A DNA stretch of 21,784 bases, taken from positions 1-21,784 of the forward strand of contig CANROV010000013.1 of NCBI GenBank assembly GCA_947632315.1, read 5' to 3'. Position numbers and translations under genes: made by a program. Every line of letters begins with the position of its first letter. The stretch's first letter is position 1. Positions 8,123-17,067 of this stretch are shown in pieces. The notes below the pieces were generated by a model that saw nothing but the letters and a program-made list of their open reading frames with translations, made no database searches and was not told where the DNA came from. Source of the stretch: Candidatus Gastranaerophilales bacterium (GTDB lineage Bacteria; Cyanobacteriota; Vampirovibrionia; Gastranaerophilales; Gastranaerophilaceae).

Positions 8123-9943
8123 ATGGGATATAAATACAGGTCGTTATTTGACTTATGGCAACAAAGCTGTTTACGATATGAGAATTTAACAGCATTTTCT
8201 GATAATACAGAGGGAGTAAGTGTAACATACAAAGAAGCATTCAGGGAATTATGTTATCTTACATCCAAATTTCAAGAGTTCGGCTTAAAACGTTATGATA
8301 ATGTATGTTTATTTGCTGTTAATTTTCCGAGATGGTTAATAATAGAGCAGGCAATTATAACACTTGGCGCTGTATGCGTTTCCAAAACGTCTGAAATTAA
8401 TATAAAAGAACTTGATTATGTATTTAACAACAGTGATTCTGTAGTACTTGTAACGGACAATAAAGACATTATTAATCATTTTATTGAATCTGACGATTTC
8501 AAAAAAAATGTAAAATTTGTAATTTACATAGGAAATGACAAATATGATAACATAAATGATGTTAAAATATATAATTTATATGACATCTTAAAAGGATTAA
8601 CAGAAGAAACTATCATTAAAACAGATTGGGAAGATAATCCAAATGATACTGCATATATAAACTACACATCAGGGACATCATCATCACCAAAAGGAGCAAT
8701 GCTTCCTAACGTAGGTATGTCATACGTTGTTGAACAGCTTCAAAAATTTAATGATATAAAAGAAGGGAAAACATTTGTTGTTACGTTTCCGCTATCAAGT
8801 GCAGGCGGTAAAAGTTTTAATCTACTGTGTTTTTCGCAAGGCTGCCGAGTAATGTATACCCCGTACAAAGAATTTTATAACGTTCTGGATAAATACAAGC
8901 CGGATTATCTGCACTGTGCGCCTAAGATAATGCAAACAATGCACGAAAAGCTGATGACGGAAGTAAAAAATAAGGGATTATATTTTCAACAAGTTTATAA
9001 TATTGCATACAGTATATCAAAACTTATACAAAATGCAGAAAGGAAATGTAATACATGTGCTAAAATTCTAAAACCTGTTAAAAAATTTTTTGATAAAAAA
9101 ATATATAAACAGATAAGAAATACCCTTTTAAAAGATGAAGCAATAGCTTTTGTAGGTTCAGCCCACTTAGCAAAGCCGTTAGAAGATTATTTTGACATTA
9201 TAGGAATTCCGCTTATACAACATTATGGGCTGACAGAAACAACAGGGCTTGCGGTAAGCAATACTTTAGAGACGCAAAAAAAACATCCATACACTGTAGG
9301 AGTTGCATTTGAAGGAACTACAATCAGAATTATCGACCCTGACACACATAAAGAATTGCCTGCAAATAATGTTGGTTTAATTACACTGGGCGGAATTGAA
9401 ATATTAAAAGAATATTATAAAAATCCCGAAGCCACTAAAAAAGCTATATTGGAAGAGCATTTTTTAAATACCGGTGATTTGGGATATGTTGATAAGGAAG
9501 GATATTTAGTAGTTTTATCGAGATACGATGACGTAATAGTAATGTCAAACGGATATAATGTATACACCCCGTTATTGGAAAATGAAGCAAAAGACTCGGA
9601 ATATGTCAGTCAAATAGCAATAGCAGGCCATGGAAGACCTTATTTAACAGCATTAATAGTTTTGAATAAGCAAGCTTATGAAGATTGGTGCAAAAAAAGT
9701 GATAATACTGAAGTTTCACCTAATTTCAATGAAAAATTCAAACTTTTTTTAATTGAACATTTAAATGAAAAAATAAAAAGGAAAGCAGATTGGAAATATT
9801 ATGAGAAACTAAAAAAGGTATATTTTATAAAAGATGAATTCACGCAAGAAAACGGAATGTTAACCGGAACATTAAAAATGAAATATCAAAAAATTATAAA
9901 AACATATAAAAAAGAAATTGAAAGTTTATACGAGGGGATATAG
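8123..9943 (+). CDS. AMP-forming acyl-CoA/acyl-acid ligase (ANL superfamily)
   Basis: The 606-residue protein activates a carboxylic acid to acyl-AMP and probably a thioester. Superfamily motifs in order: the phosphate loop YTSGTSSSPKGAML (SGT at 183-185, Lys190), HYGLTETTG, TGDLGYVDKEGY, the hinge region SRYDDVIVMSNGYNVYTPLLEN (a variant of GRxKDxIKxxGxNVxPxxLE), and NGMLTGTLKMKYQK with the expected adenylation Lys at about 585. The length fits long-chain fatty acyl-CoA ligases better than DltA (about 500). It has no membrane segment. It is the first gene of a four-gene operon ending in an MBOAT, and divergent from the SGNH operon, so it is the obvious supplier of activated acyl groups for surface O-acylation (inference). 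No acyl carrier gene is adjacent, so CoA may be the carrier. The acid cannot be predicted. Confidence 0.85.
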   Translation: MGYKYRSLFDLWQQSCLRYENLTAFSDNTEGVSVTYKEAFRELCYLTSKFQEFGLKRYDNVCLFAVNFPRWLIIEQAIITLGAVCVSKTSEINIKELDYVFNNSDSVVLVTDNKDIINHFIESDDFKKNVKFVIYIGNDKYDNINDVKIYNLYDILKGLTEETIIKTDWEDNPNDTAYINYTSGTSSSPKGAMLPNVGMSYVVEQLQKFNDIKEGKTFVVTFPLSSAGGKSFNLLCFSQGCRVMYTPYKEFYNVLDKYKPDYLHCAPKIMQTMHEKLMTEVKNKGLYFQQVYNIAYSISKLIQNAERKCNTCAKILKPVKKFFDKKIYKQIRNTLLKDEAIAFVGSAHLAKPLEDYFDIIGIPLIQHYGLTETTGLAVSNTLETQKKHPYTVGVAFEGTTIRIIDPDTHKELPANNVGLITLGGIEILKEYYKNPEATKKAILEEHFLNTGDLGYVDKEGYLVVLSRYDDVIVMSNGYNVYTPLLENEAKDSEYVSQIAIAGHGRPYLTALIVLNKQAYEDWCKKSDNTEVSPNFNEKFKLFLIEHLNEKIKRKADWKYYEKLKKVYFIKDEFTQENGMLTGTLKMKYQKIIKTYKKEIESLYEGI

Positions 9944-9945
9944 AT

Positions 9946-11799
9946 ATGACACAAAGGAGAATGGAACATATTGAAATTTTGTCGCCGGGGAAAAATTTAG
10001 AATATGCAAAAGAAGCAATAAGGTGCGGAGCAGACTCAATATACATAGGCGCTCCGAAATTTTCTCTCCGTCATGAGCAAGGAAATTCAATGGAAGATAT
10101 AAAAGCACTTGTAGAATATGCGCACAGATATTGGGCAAAGGTTTACATTCCTCTTAATTGTTTATTATTTACCGATGAAGATATAAATCTTGCAAAACAA
10201 ATGATAAATGAATTTTATGAAATGGGGGTAGATGGTTTAATAGTACAAGATATAGGGATATTAGAAATTGACTTACCGCCGATACCTATTATATTAAGCA
10301 CTAATGCAATGTGTTTTACAAAAGAGGATGCACAATTTTTTGAAAAATGCGGAGTATCAAGGATTGTTCTTCCCAGAGAACTTACTTTTGAAGAAATTAG
10401 AGATATAACAGAGAATTCAAATGTAGAAATAGAAACATTTTGTTACGGGTTTTTGTGCGTAGGATACAGCGGAAATTGTTATTTATCATACATTGAGAAT
10501 TTAAAAAAGACTCAATCATCTGATAAAGCACATTATTTAGCGTCCAATCACGGAGTATGTCCGGAAAGATGTATGGGAAACTGGACTTTAAAAGACAACA
10601 ACGGTAACATTATAAGAGAAAATGACCGATTATTTAATTTAAGATTCTTAAGTCTTGATAAAGAGATTGAAAGATTAGTTGATATAGGTGTTGACTCATT
10701 TAAAATAGCAGGAAGAGAGAAAGATTTAAAACACGTAAAAAATTCAACGGCAATCTTTTCGGAGATAGCAAACAAATTAGCAGAGAAAAAAGGTTTAAAA
10801 AGGTTATCATCAGGAAGAACAATTTTAGGCTTCAAACCTGATTTATCAAAAAATTTCAATAAAGGATTTACCGACTTTTTCTTCAACGGAAGAAAAAAAG
10901 AGATGTACTCAAAATACCATTTGGTCGGAACAAATGTTGGAATTGTCGAAGAATATAATGACAATTCATTCATTCTTAACAGTGATATTACACTCAATAT
11001 AGGGGATAAACTGAGATACCAAAAGGATAAAAAACAAGTTCAATCAATTACAATAACTGATATTAAAGACGGCAGATATATTGCTGAAGGAATAAAAGAT
11101 GATATAACAGGACTTGAATTATACAGATATACGGATGTAAAAGGATTTAAAGAAGTTGAAGAATCAATTAACTATCGAGTTATATCAGTAGAACTTGATA
11201 TAAAAGAACAAAACGATAAATATAAAGTAACAGCGATAGATGAAGATAGAAATAAGATTGAAACCATTACGGATAAAGGAAGCACGAAATACAGTGCCGA
11301 CGAATTACAAAAGTGTCTATACAAACCGGATATTAATTGTGAATTTATAACAGATAAAGTAAATTCAGAGAAAGAACTGTTTATTGATAATCCGGAAGCA
11401 TTGATAAATCAAGTTTTTGAATTATTAAGAAAAGAACGTGCAAAAAACAGACCGATAAAAAGAATACAAATAGAGAAAAATAATTATCCCTATTATAAAA
11501 AAGAATTAACATATCTGGCAAATGTCACAAATAACTCAACAAAATCATTTTATGAAAGACACGGAGTTGAAAAAATAGAACCCGGACTTGAAACAGGTAT
11601 AACACTTGAAGGGAAAAGAGTATTTTCGTCAAGATATTGTTTAAGAAATGAACTTGGACTATGTTCAAAAACTAATCCCGAAAACATGCCTCCTCTTCCT
11701 TGGCACTTAGAACAATTAGAAAACGGAAACAAATTTAAAGCCGAGTTTGATTGTAAAAGGTGTTCTATGTATTTATACTGCGAAGATGAAGGGAAATAA
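9946..11799 (+). CDS. peptidase U32 family protein, RlhA/TrhP-like with C-terminal Cys cluster
   Basis: Start ATG 9946, behind AGGGGA that lies in the end of the ligase gene; the gap is 2 bases. The 617-residue protein has the U32 TIM barrel (ILSPGKNLEYAKEAIRCGADSIYIG) and the family cysteines C166, C171, C178, C205 and C209 in CYGFLCVGYSGNC and GVCPERC, then KIAGRE. Bacterial relatives with this layout (RlhA/YdcP, TrhP) hydroxylate rRNA or tRNA pyrimidines using an Fe-S cluster and prephenate. The C-terminal half has the beta-rich region and ends with a further cluster (YCLRNELGLC at 565-573 and C603-x2-C606-x5-C612), as in the long U32 'collagenase-like' proteins. A role in RNA modification is the best guess from the family. 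Why it sits between a ligase and CstA is not clear; it may only be cotranscribed. Confidence 0.75.
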   Translation: MTQRRMEHIEILSPGKNLEYAKEAIRCGADSIYIGAPKFSLRHEQGNSMEDIKALVEYAHRYWAKVYIPLNCLLFTDEDINLAKQMINEFYEMGVDGLIVQDIGILEIDLPPIPIILSTNAMCFTKEDAQFFEKCGVSRIVLPRELTFEEIRDITENSNVEIETFCYGFLCVGYSGNCYLSYIENLKKTQSSDKAHYLASNHGVCPERCMGNWTLKDNNGNIIRENDRLFNLRFLSLDKEIERLVDIGVDSFKIAGREKDLKHVKNSTAIFSEIANKLAEKKGLKRLSSGRTILGFKPDLSKNFNKGFTDFFFNGRKKEMYSKYHLVGTNVGIVEEYNDNSFILNSDITLNIGDKLRYQKDKKQVQSITITDIKDGRYIAEGIKDDITGLELYRYTDVKGFKEVEESINYRVISVELDIKEQNDKYKVTAIDEDRNKIETITDKGSTKYSADELQKCLYKPDINCEFITDKVNSEKELFIDNPEALINQVFELLRKERAKNRPIKRIQIEKNNYPYYKKELTYLANVTNNSTKSFYERHGVEKIEPGLETGITLEGKRVFSSRYCLRNELGLCSKTNPENMPPLPWHLEQLENGNKFKAEFDCKRCSMYLYCEDEGK

Positions 11800-11801
11800 T
11801 A

Positions 11802-13232
11802 ATGATAACTTTTTTTATAGGGCTGCTAATATTACTTATAGGTTATATAACATATTCAAAATATATAGAAAAACAATTCGGGCCTGATGATAGAAGTGTT
11901 CCCAGTAAAGATTTATATAACGGAGTAGATTATGTTCCTTTACCTTCGTGGCGAAATCAACTGATAAATTTATTAAACATAGCAGGTATGGGGCCGATAT
12001 TATCGGCACTGCAAGGTATAGTATTCGGGCCGATATTTTTTCTTATAGTACCCTTAGGCTGTATATTAATGGGATGTGTACACGATTACTTTAGCGGAAT
12101 GATATCCATAAGAAACAACGGATATCAAATAACACAAATAACAAAGAAATATTTTGGAAATACTTTTTTTAATACATTTACGGTAATAGTTTCAATAATG
12201 TCTATTTTATGGATAACCGTTTTTATATATTCAGCAGGTGATTTATACTTAGGCAAAATATTAAATGAAACTGATTTTACATTTCATAATCCCGTTGCAG
12301 TTGCAACATATATAGTAGTAGGGATATATTTTTTTGTTGCGGCATTATTCCCCATAAATAAATTAATGGCAAAAATATATCCTTACATAGGAATATTATT
12401 TGTAATCGGTTCAATATTGCTTTTAGTGGGATATATAACAAAGGGGTTAAATCTGCCGGAGTTTGATATTCATCATTTAAATTGGCATTATAAAAATTTG
12501 CCGATAATTCCGTTTTTCTTTATGACAGTAAGCTGCGGATTATTATCAGGCTCACATGCAACACAAACAGCAATAGTTGCAAGGACTATGTATAATGAAT
12601 ACGAAGGCAGAAAAGTATTTTTCAAGACTATGTGTTTTGAAAGTTTAATAGTAATGATATGGGCAGCAGGTGCATTATATGTATATCATAATGGGTTAGT
12701 GGATGAAAGTATGTTTGGAACGGTTAATGTAGTAAATGTAATAGCAAAGCAATTTACACCATTTAATTTATCATTAGTTGTAGTTGCTGCAGTATTATGC
12801 TTACCATTAACGTCAGGGGATACAGCACTACGTTCACTCCGTATGGTAGTAGCAGATGCTCTTGATTTAGACCAAAAACCTATAAAGAACAGACTGATAA
12901 TAATAGTACCATCAATGATAGGTGTATTTTTATGTTTATTCTATGCAAAAGCATATCAAGACCAATTTGCTGCGTTATGGCAATATGTAATGCTGTTTAA
13001 TCAATTATTGGTTATTCCGACATTTTTAATAGGAACAATAATACTTTATAAAAATAAAAAGAATTATTTGTTAACATTAATTCCCGGATTATTTTATATA
13101 TTTATAATAGCGTCATTTATATTCAATGCAAAAATAGGATTAAACTTAAGTTTACCAATAGCGGAATTTTTAGGATTAATAGTTATGTTTATAAGTCTTT
13201 ATGCTATTATAAAGAAGTGCCGAAAAGAATAG
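11802..13232 (+). CDS. cstA: CstA-family carbon-starvation / peptide or pyruvate transporter
   Basis: This is a polytopic inner-membrane protein of 476 residues with about 12 hydrophobic segments. The N-terminal half carries CstA features: YSKYIEKQFGPDD, YVPLPSWRNQLINLLNIAGMGPILSALQG, and GCVHDYFSGMISIRNNG; later SGSHATQTAIVARTM and LPLTSGDTALRSLRM. CstA and its relative BtsT import peptides or pyruvate under starvation. E. coli CstA is about 700 residues; this is the short form common in anaerobes. The start is 2 bases after the U32 stop, so it is cotranscribed and probably coupled. The substrate is not readable from sequence. Confidence 0.85.
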   Translation: MITFFIGLLILLIGYITYSKYIEKQFGPDDRSVPSKDLYNGVDYVPLPSWRNQLINLLNIAGMGPILSALQGIVFGPIFFLIVPLGCILMGCVHDYFSGMISIRNNGYQITQITKKYFGNTFFNTFTVIVSIMSILWITVFIYSAGDLYLGKILNETDFTFHNPVAVATYIVVGIYFFVAALFPINKLMAKIYPYIGILFVIGSILLLVGYITKGLNLPEFDIHHLNWHYKNLPIIPFFFMTVSCGLLSGSHATQTAIVARTMYNEYEGRKVFFKTMCFESLIVMIWAAGALYVYHNGLVDESMFGTVNVVNVIAKQFTPFNLSLVVVAAVLCLPLTSGDTALRSLRMVVADALDLDQKPIKNRLIIIVPSMIGVFLCLFYAKAYQDQFAALWQYVMLFNQLLVIPTFLIGTIILYKNKKNYLLTLIPGLFYIFIIASFIFNAKIGLNLSLPIAEFLGLIVMFISLYAIIKKCRKE

Positions 13233-13248
13233 TTGTTAGAGAGAGAAA

Positions 13249-14673
13249 ATGCTTTTTAATTCAGTAGAATTCCTTTTTATATTTTTACCGATAGTTTTTC
13301 TGGTTTATTTTATTTTAAACAAAATAAAATTGACAAAGTTTACAAATTTATGGTTGTTAATAGCCTCATTATATTTCTATGCGTATTATAAAATAGAATA
13401 TTTACCCATAATAATATCATCAATACTTTTTAACTATATGATGGGATATTTTATACAAAAAAACAGTTCGCCGGGAATAAAAAAAGCCTTATTAATATTT
13501 GCGGTAGCAGGGAATTTAAGTCTGCTGTGTTATTATAAATATTTCAATTTTTTAATAGAAACAATAAACAGTTTTAATTTTACGCATTTTGACACAATGA
13601 AAGTATTATTACCATTAGGCATAAGCTTTTTTACCTTTCAACAGATATCATATATTACAGATACATATAAAGGCGAGGCAAAACAAACAAATATAATAGA
13701 TTATTCATTATTCGTATCATTTTTTCCTCAGTTAATCGCAGGCCCTATTTGTATGTATAAGGAATTAATACCACAATTTCAAGATGTTGCAAAAAAGGTT
13801 ATTAATCGTGAAAATATATACAAAGGAATATTTTTAATAACAATCGGATTGTTTAAAAAAGTAATGCTTGCTGATAATTTTACGGGGTTTATTCAAGATG
13901 TAATGCATTATGAATCAATGACAGAATTTTATACCTCGTGGGCTTTTTCATTTTCAATAGCGCTGCAGGGATATTTTGATTTTTCAGGATATTGTGATAT
14001 GGCATTAGGTTTAGGAGCTTTATTTAATATAGAACTTCCGATAAACTTTGATTCTCCATATAAATCAAAAGATATATCAGATTATTGGAGAAGATGGCAT
14101 ATAACAATGGGACGTTTTTTGAAATATCACGTATATATACCGATGGGCGGAAGCAGACGCGGTGAACTCAGAACATACTGGAATTTGTTTTTTGTATTTT
14201 TAGTAACCGGTATATGGCACGGAGCAAACTGGCCTTGCATTTTATACGGTACAATCAACGGAATTTTTGTCAGCATAAATAAACTATGGAAAAAAACGAA
14301 TATTCAAATGAATGATAAGCTGGCAATATTCATAACATTTATAACAATGGTATTCATAGCACCGTTAGTTATGATAAAACAAGTTCATCAATATTTTTTA
14401 TCGGTAAAATCAATGCTAGGAATTAATACACAATTTATACCTGCAACAATAGATAATTTTAATTTTGTATTTTCAAATCCTCAGCTAAAACTCAATATAA
14501 TATTATTTATAGCAAGTTTTATAATAATATTTTGCTTTAAGAACTCAAATGAATTGGCACCAAAATACGTAAGTACAAAGAATATATACATAACAATACT
14601 GCTTGCCTGCGTATTTATAGTATCAGTATTATCAATAACAAAAGGTTCAGAATTTATATATTTCAATTTTTAG
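13249..14673 (+). CDS. MBOAT O-acyltransferase, AlgI/DltB type, catalytic residues intact
   Basis: This 474-residue polytopic membrane protein begins 16 bases after CstA with a purine-rich AGAGAGA leader. It has the AlgI-family signatures in order: MLFNSVEFLFIFLP, LPLGISFFTFQQISYITDTYKG, FFPQLIAGPI, YFDFSGYCDMALGLG, DYWRRWHITMGRFLKYHVYIPMGGSRRG (His284) and GIWHGANW with catalytic His324. It should take an acyl group from a cytosolic thioester and pass it through the membrane to a surface polymer, with an SGNH partner. In this window the partners would be the SGNH proteins of the divergent operon. It is homologous from end to end to the degenerate MBOAT at 5396-6931, including the shared EFIYFxF C-terminus. 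The transcript ends at the hairpin just downstream. Confidence 0.88.
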   Translation: MLFNSVEFLFIFLPIVFLVYFILNKIKLTKFTNLWLLIASLYFYAYYKIEYLPIIISSILFNYMMGYFIQKNSSPGIKKALLIFAVAGNLSLLCYYKYFNFLIETINSFNFTHFDTMKVLLPLGISFFTFQQISYITDTYKGEAKQTNIIDYSLFVSFFPQLIAGPICMYKELIPQFQDVAKKVINRENIYKGIFLITIGLFKKVMLADNFTGFIQDVMHYESMTEFYTSWAFSFSIALQGYFDFSGYCDMALGLGALFNIELPINFDSPYKSKDISDYWRRWHITMGRFLKYHVYIPMGGSRRGELRTYWNLFFVFLVTGIWHGANWPCILYGTINGIFVSINKLWKKTNIQMNDKLAIFITFITMVFIAPLVMIKQVHQYFLSVKSMLGINTQFIPATIDNFNFVFSNPQLKLNIILFIASFIIIFCFKNSNELAPKYVSTKNIYITILLACVFIVSVLSITKGSEFIYFNF

Positions 14674-14699
14674 GATATAAAAAGAAAAAAGGAAAAAGA

Positions 14700-14732
14700 A
14701 AAAAAGAAGAAGTTAAAAACTTCTTCTTTTTT
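14700..14732. terminator. bidirectional hairpin terminator
   Basis: A 15-base perfect inverted repeat (AAAAAAGAAGAAGTT / AACTTCTTCTTTTTT) with a 3-base AAA loop sits between the convergent MBOAT and PPi-PFK genes. The A-tract on one arm and T-tract on the other make it a plausible intrinsic terminator in both directions, although the stem is GC-poor. Confidence 0.7.
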
Positions 14733-14765
14733 ATAATACAGTCAGTAAAAGCAAACTGTCAGAAA

Positions 14766-16445
14766 CTAAACGGCCGTTAATTTAACGGAGCTTTCAAGTT
14801 GAAGTGTTTCCGTAGTAATATCACAAACAGAAGAAGGTCCAAAATATTGAATAGAACCCGGGAACAAATATTTATCCTGATAAGCCCAAATTTCTCTATT
14901 TTGTTCAAGCACTTTAAATACCGGGCCATTTGGTTCAACAAGAGCTTTTTTAATAACAGGTTTGAATTCGCCGTGGCGTTTTTCCATATTCATCATCATA
15001 GTTAAAGGAACACCGCCGGCTACCCATTGGCTTGCCGGAGCAGAAAGGTTTTTAACAGATGACAAATAACCTGTTAATCCGAATTTTAATAATGCAAATG
15101 CGTTATAGCCTAAAGAATAGCAATAATCAGCGTCGAAGTTAGAAGGGAAAGCACATCTTCCTTCATAACCGAAGAAATGGCATTGAGCGGAGAATTTACC
15201 GTTATATGTACCTTGCTTTTTCATTTCGGATAATTTTGCACTTACCATTTCTATTAAAAGTTTTTCGGTTTCAATTTTTGAAACTTGTACATTACCGTGA
15301 GGATCTCTATCCATCAATAATTGTTGTTTAATCATAGCGGGGAGAGAAGAGAAAACAGTGCTATCAACTGAATTCAACTTACTTTTAATAATTTCAAATC
15401 TGGTATTTTCTTCAGCATTTTTATAATTTGAATCATTTTCAAGTGAAGCTAAAGTATCATTTAAATTAGCAATCATAGATTTAATTTCAGGGATAAATTC
15501 AATCAAACCTTCAGGTATTAAAGCAATACCGAAGTTTTTACCCATTTCTGCTCTTTTAACAACAATTTCAGTGATATTATCAACAATTTGTTTTAAAGAC
15601 ATTTTCTTTTGTTCAACTTCTTCAGAAATCAAAGTAATGTTAGGGTGAGTTTGAAGCGCGACCTCAAGTCCGACGTGAGTAGCACTTCTCCCCATTAATT
15701 TAATGAAGTGCCAATATTTTTTAGCACTGTTTGCATCTCTTAAAATATTTCCGACGAGTTCAGCATAAGTTTTTGTAGCGGTATCAAAGCCGAAGGAAAT
15801 TTCTATCTGGTCATTTTTTAAGTCACCATCAATAGTTTTCGGACAGCCAATAACCTGAATACCCGCATTATGATTTACGAACCATTCAGCGAGCATAGCA
15901 GCATTTGTATTGGAGTCATCACCGCCAATAATAACAACACCCGTAATATTTAAATTTTTGCAAACCTGCCAAGCTTTTTGGAACTGCTCTTCCGTTTCAA
16001 GTTTTGTTCTGCCTGAACCTATAATATCAAAACCACCGGTATTACGATATGCATTAATTTTTTCGTCAGTAAATTCAATATATTTTCCGTCAATAATACC
16101 GGATGGGCCGCCTAAGAAGCCGAACAATTTATTATCGCTGTTTGCTTGTTTTAAAGCATCATAAAGACCCGCAATAACATTGTGTCCGCCGGGAGCTTGT
16201 CCGCCCGATAATATTACACCAATATTTCTTTTTTCACTAACTTCTTTATTATTAGAAGAATTAAAAGAAACAACAGGTTTTCCGTAAGTATTTTTAAATA
16301 ATTCTTTAATCTGCTGCTGATCTTTAACAGATTCAGTTTTATTACCTTCAGTCATAGTAAGATTATTAATACCCCCTGCCAAAGATGACGGTAATTTAGG
16401 CTGATATTTTAACCTTTCGATTTGAAGTGATGAAAGTTCTTTCAT
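14766..16445 (-). CDS. pfp: pyrophosphate--fructose 6-phosphate 1-phosphotransferase (PPi-PFK)
   Basis: The 559-residue protein phosphorylates fructose 6-phosphate with pyrophosphate, the reversible glycolytic step that spares ATP in many anaerobes. The start ATG 16445 follows GGAG at 8-base spacing. Motifs: GVILSGGQAPGGHN (phosphate loop), GGPSGIIDGKY, GGDDSN at 174-179 with the Asp that marks PPi rather than ATP use, PKTIDGD at 202-208 with PPi-specific Lys203 and catalytic Asp, FGFDTATKTYAELVGNI, and MGRSATHVGLEVA. The length fits the long (about 550-residue) class found in spirochaetes, Chlamydiae and plants rather than the 320-residue ATP-PFK. It is a single-gene unit facing the MBOAT operon across a shared terminator. 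Confidence 0.93.
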   Translation of the reverse strand: MKELSSLQIERLKYQPKLPSSLAGGINNLTMTEGNKTESVKDQQQIKELFKNTYGKPVVSFNSSNNKEVSEKRNIGVILSGGQAPGGHNVIAGLYDALKQANSDNKLFGFLGGPSGIIDGKYIEFTDEKINAYRNTGGFDIIGSGRTKLETEEQFQKAWQVCKNLNITGVVIIGGDDSNTNAAMLAEWFVNHNAGIQVIGCPKTIDGDLKNDQIEISFGFDTATKTYAELVGNILRDANSAKKYWHFIKLMGRSATHVGLEVALQTHPNITLISEEVEQKKMSLKQIVDNITEIVVKRAEMGKNFGIALIPEGLIEFIPEIKSMIANLNDTLASLENDSNYKNAEENTRFEIIKSKLNSVDSTVFSSLPAMIKQQLLMDRDPHGNVQVSKIETEKLLIEMVSAKLSEMKKQGTYNGKFSAQCHFFGYEGRCAFPSNFDADYCYSLGYNAFALLKFGLTGYLSSVKNLSAPASQWVAGGVPLTMMMNMEKRHGEFKPVIKKALVEPNGPVFKVLEQNREIWAYQDKYLFPGSIQYFGPSSVCDITTETLQLESSVKLTAV

Positions 16446-16503
16446 ATACTATCTCCATTCTTTTAAAACAATATTACATAGCAATTTTATCATAAATAAA
16501 CTT

Positions 16504-17067
16504 TTAAAATATTTCAAATTTTCTTGAGAAAGGGACACCGCAATTTTTACTTGAACGGCAAGTATATTCCAAGGGATAAAACAGTAAAATATTTCTGCCA
16601 AGAATTATATAATCGGAAGCAGTATTTTCAGCATTCAATATTCTTTTGCCGTCTTCTGATTTAGAACCCATATGAGTAGGGTCATAAGCGACCCAGCCGT
16701 ATTTATCGAAATAAATTTCGACCCAATTATGAGCAGTATCATAATTACGCAGGAAATCACCGACAACAACTCTTGCGGGGATATTTTTAGCACGGCACAG
16801 AGCCGTCATGAAAGCTGAGAAATCACTGCATTGACCTCGTTTTTTCAACAAAGCCTGTTTAGCGCCAACATCGGGAGTAAGAGCATAAGTAATATGATTT
16901 TGCCCATACTCATAGATTTTTTGAATAAGCTCTTCTTGTGTATTTCCGGTAATAGAGTCAGCTATTTTAACTATAGCAGGGTCAGCAGATTCAATATATT
17001 TTTCCGGTTTTAAATATCTGCTTAGATTTTCTTCAGGTTCAATATTTTTATCTATTAACGGGCAGTT
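16504..17067 (-). CDS. transglutaminase-like domain, 3' part of a frameshifted gene
   Basis: The frame is open from just after TAA 17068-17070 to the stop at 16504, but contains no ATG and no usual start until TTG 16851, which lies inside the conserved domain. The catalytic Cys (KRGQCSDFSAFM), His (AHNWVEIYF) and Asp (GWVAYDPTHMG) of the transglutaminase-like superfamily are all present, as are the LCRAKNIPARVVVG and helix elements before them. The upstream frame ends at 17055 within the same sequence. One extra C in the CCC run at plus-strand 17060-17062 would join the two frames as KTAPLIDKN, giving a single protein of about 376 residues. Such extracytoplasmic domains act as thiol proteases or amidases on the envelope, but the target is unknown. 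It could be a sequencing error or a true, recent inactivation. Confidence 0.75.
   Translation of the reverse strand, partial: NCPLIDKNIEPEENLSRYLKPEKYIESADPAIVKIADSITGNTQEELIQKIYEYGQNHITYALTPDVGAKQALLKKRGQCSDFSAFMTALCRAKNIPARVVVGDFLRNYDTAHNWVEIYFDKYGWVAYDPTHMGSKSEDGKRILNAENTASDYIILGRNILLFYPLEYTCRSSKNCGVPFSRKFEIF

Noticed and set aside
10548..10997. Antisense frame of 149 codons within the U32 gene
   Set aside because: It is a shadow of a well-supported gene and shows no domain or ribosome binding site.
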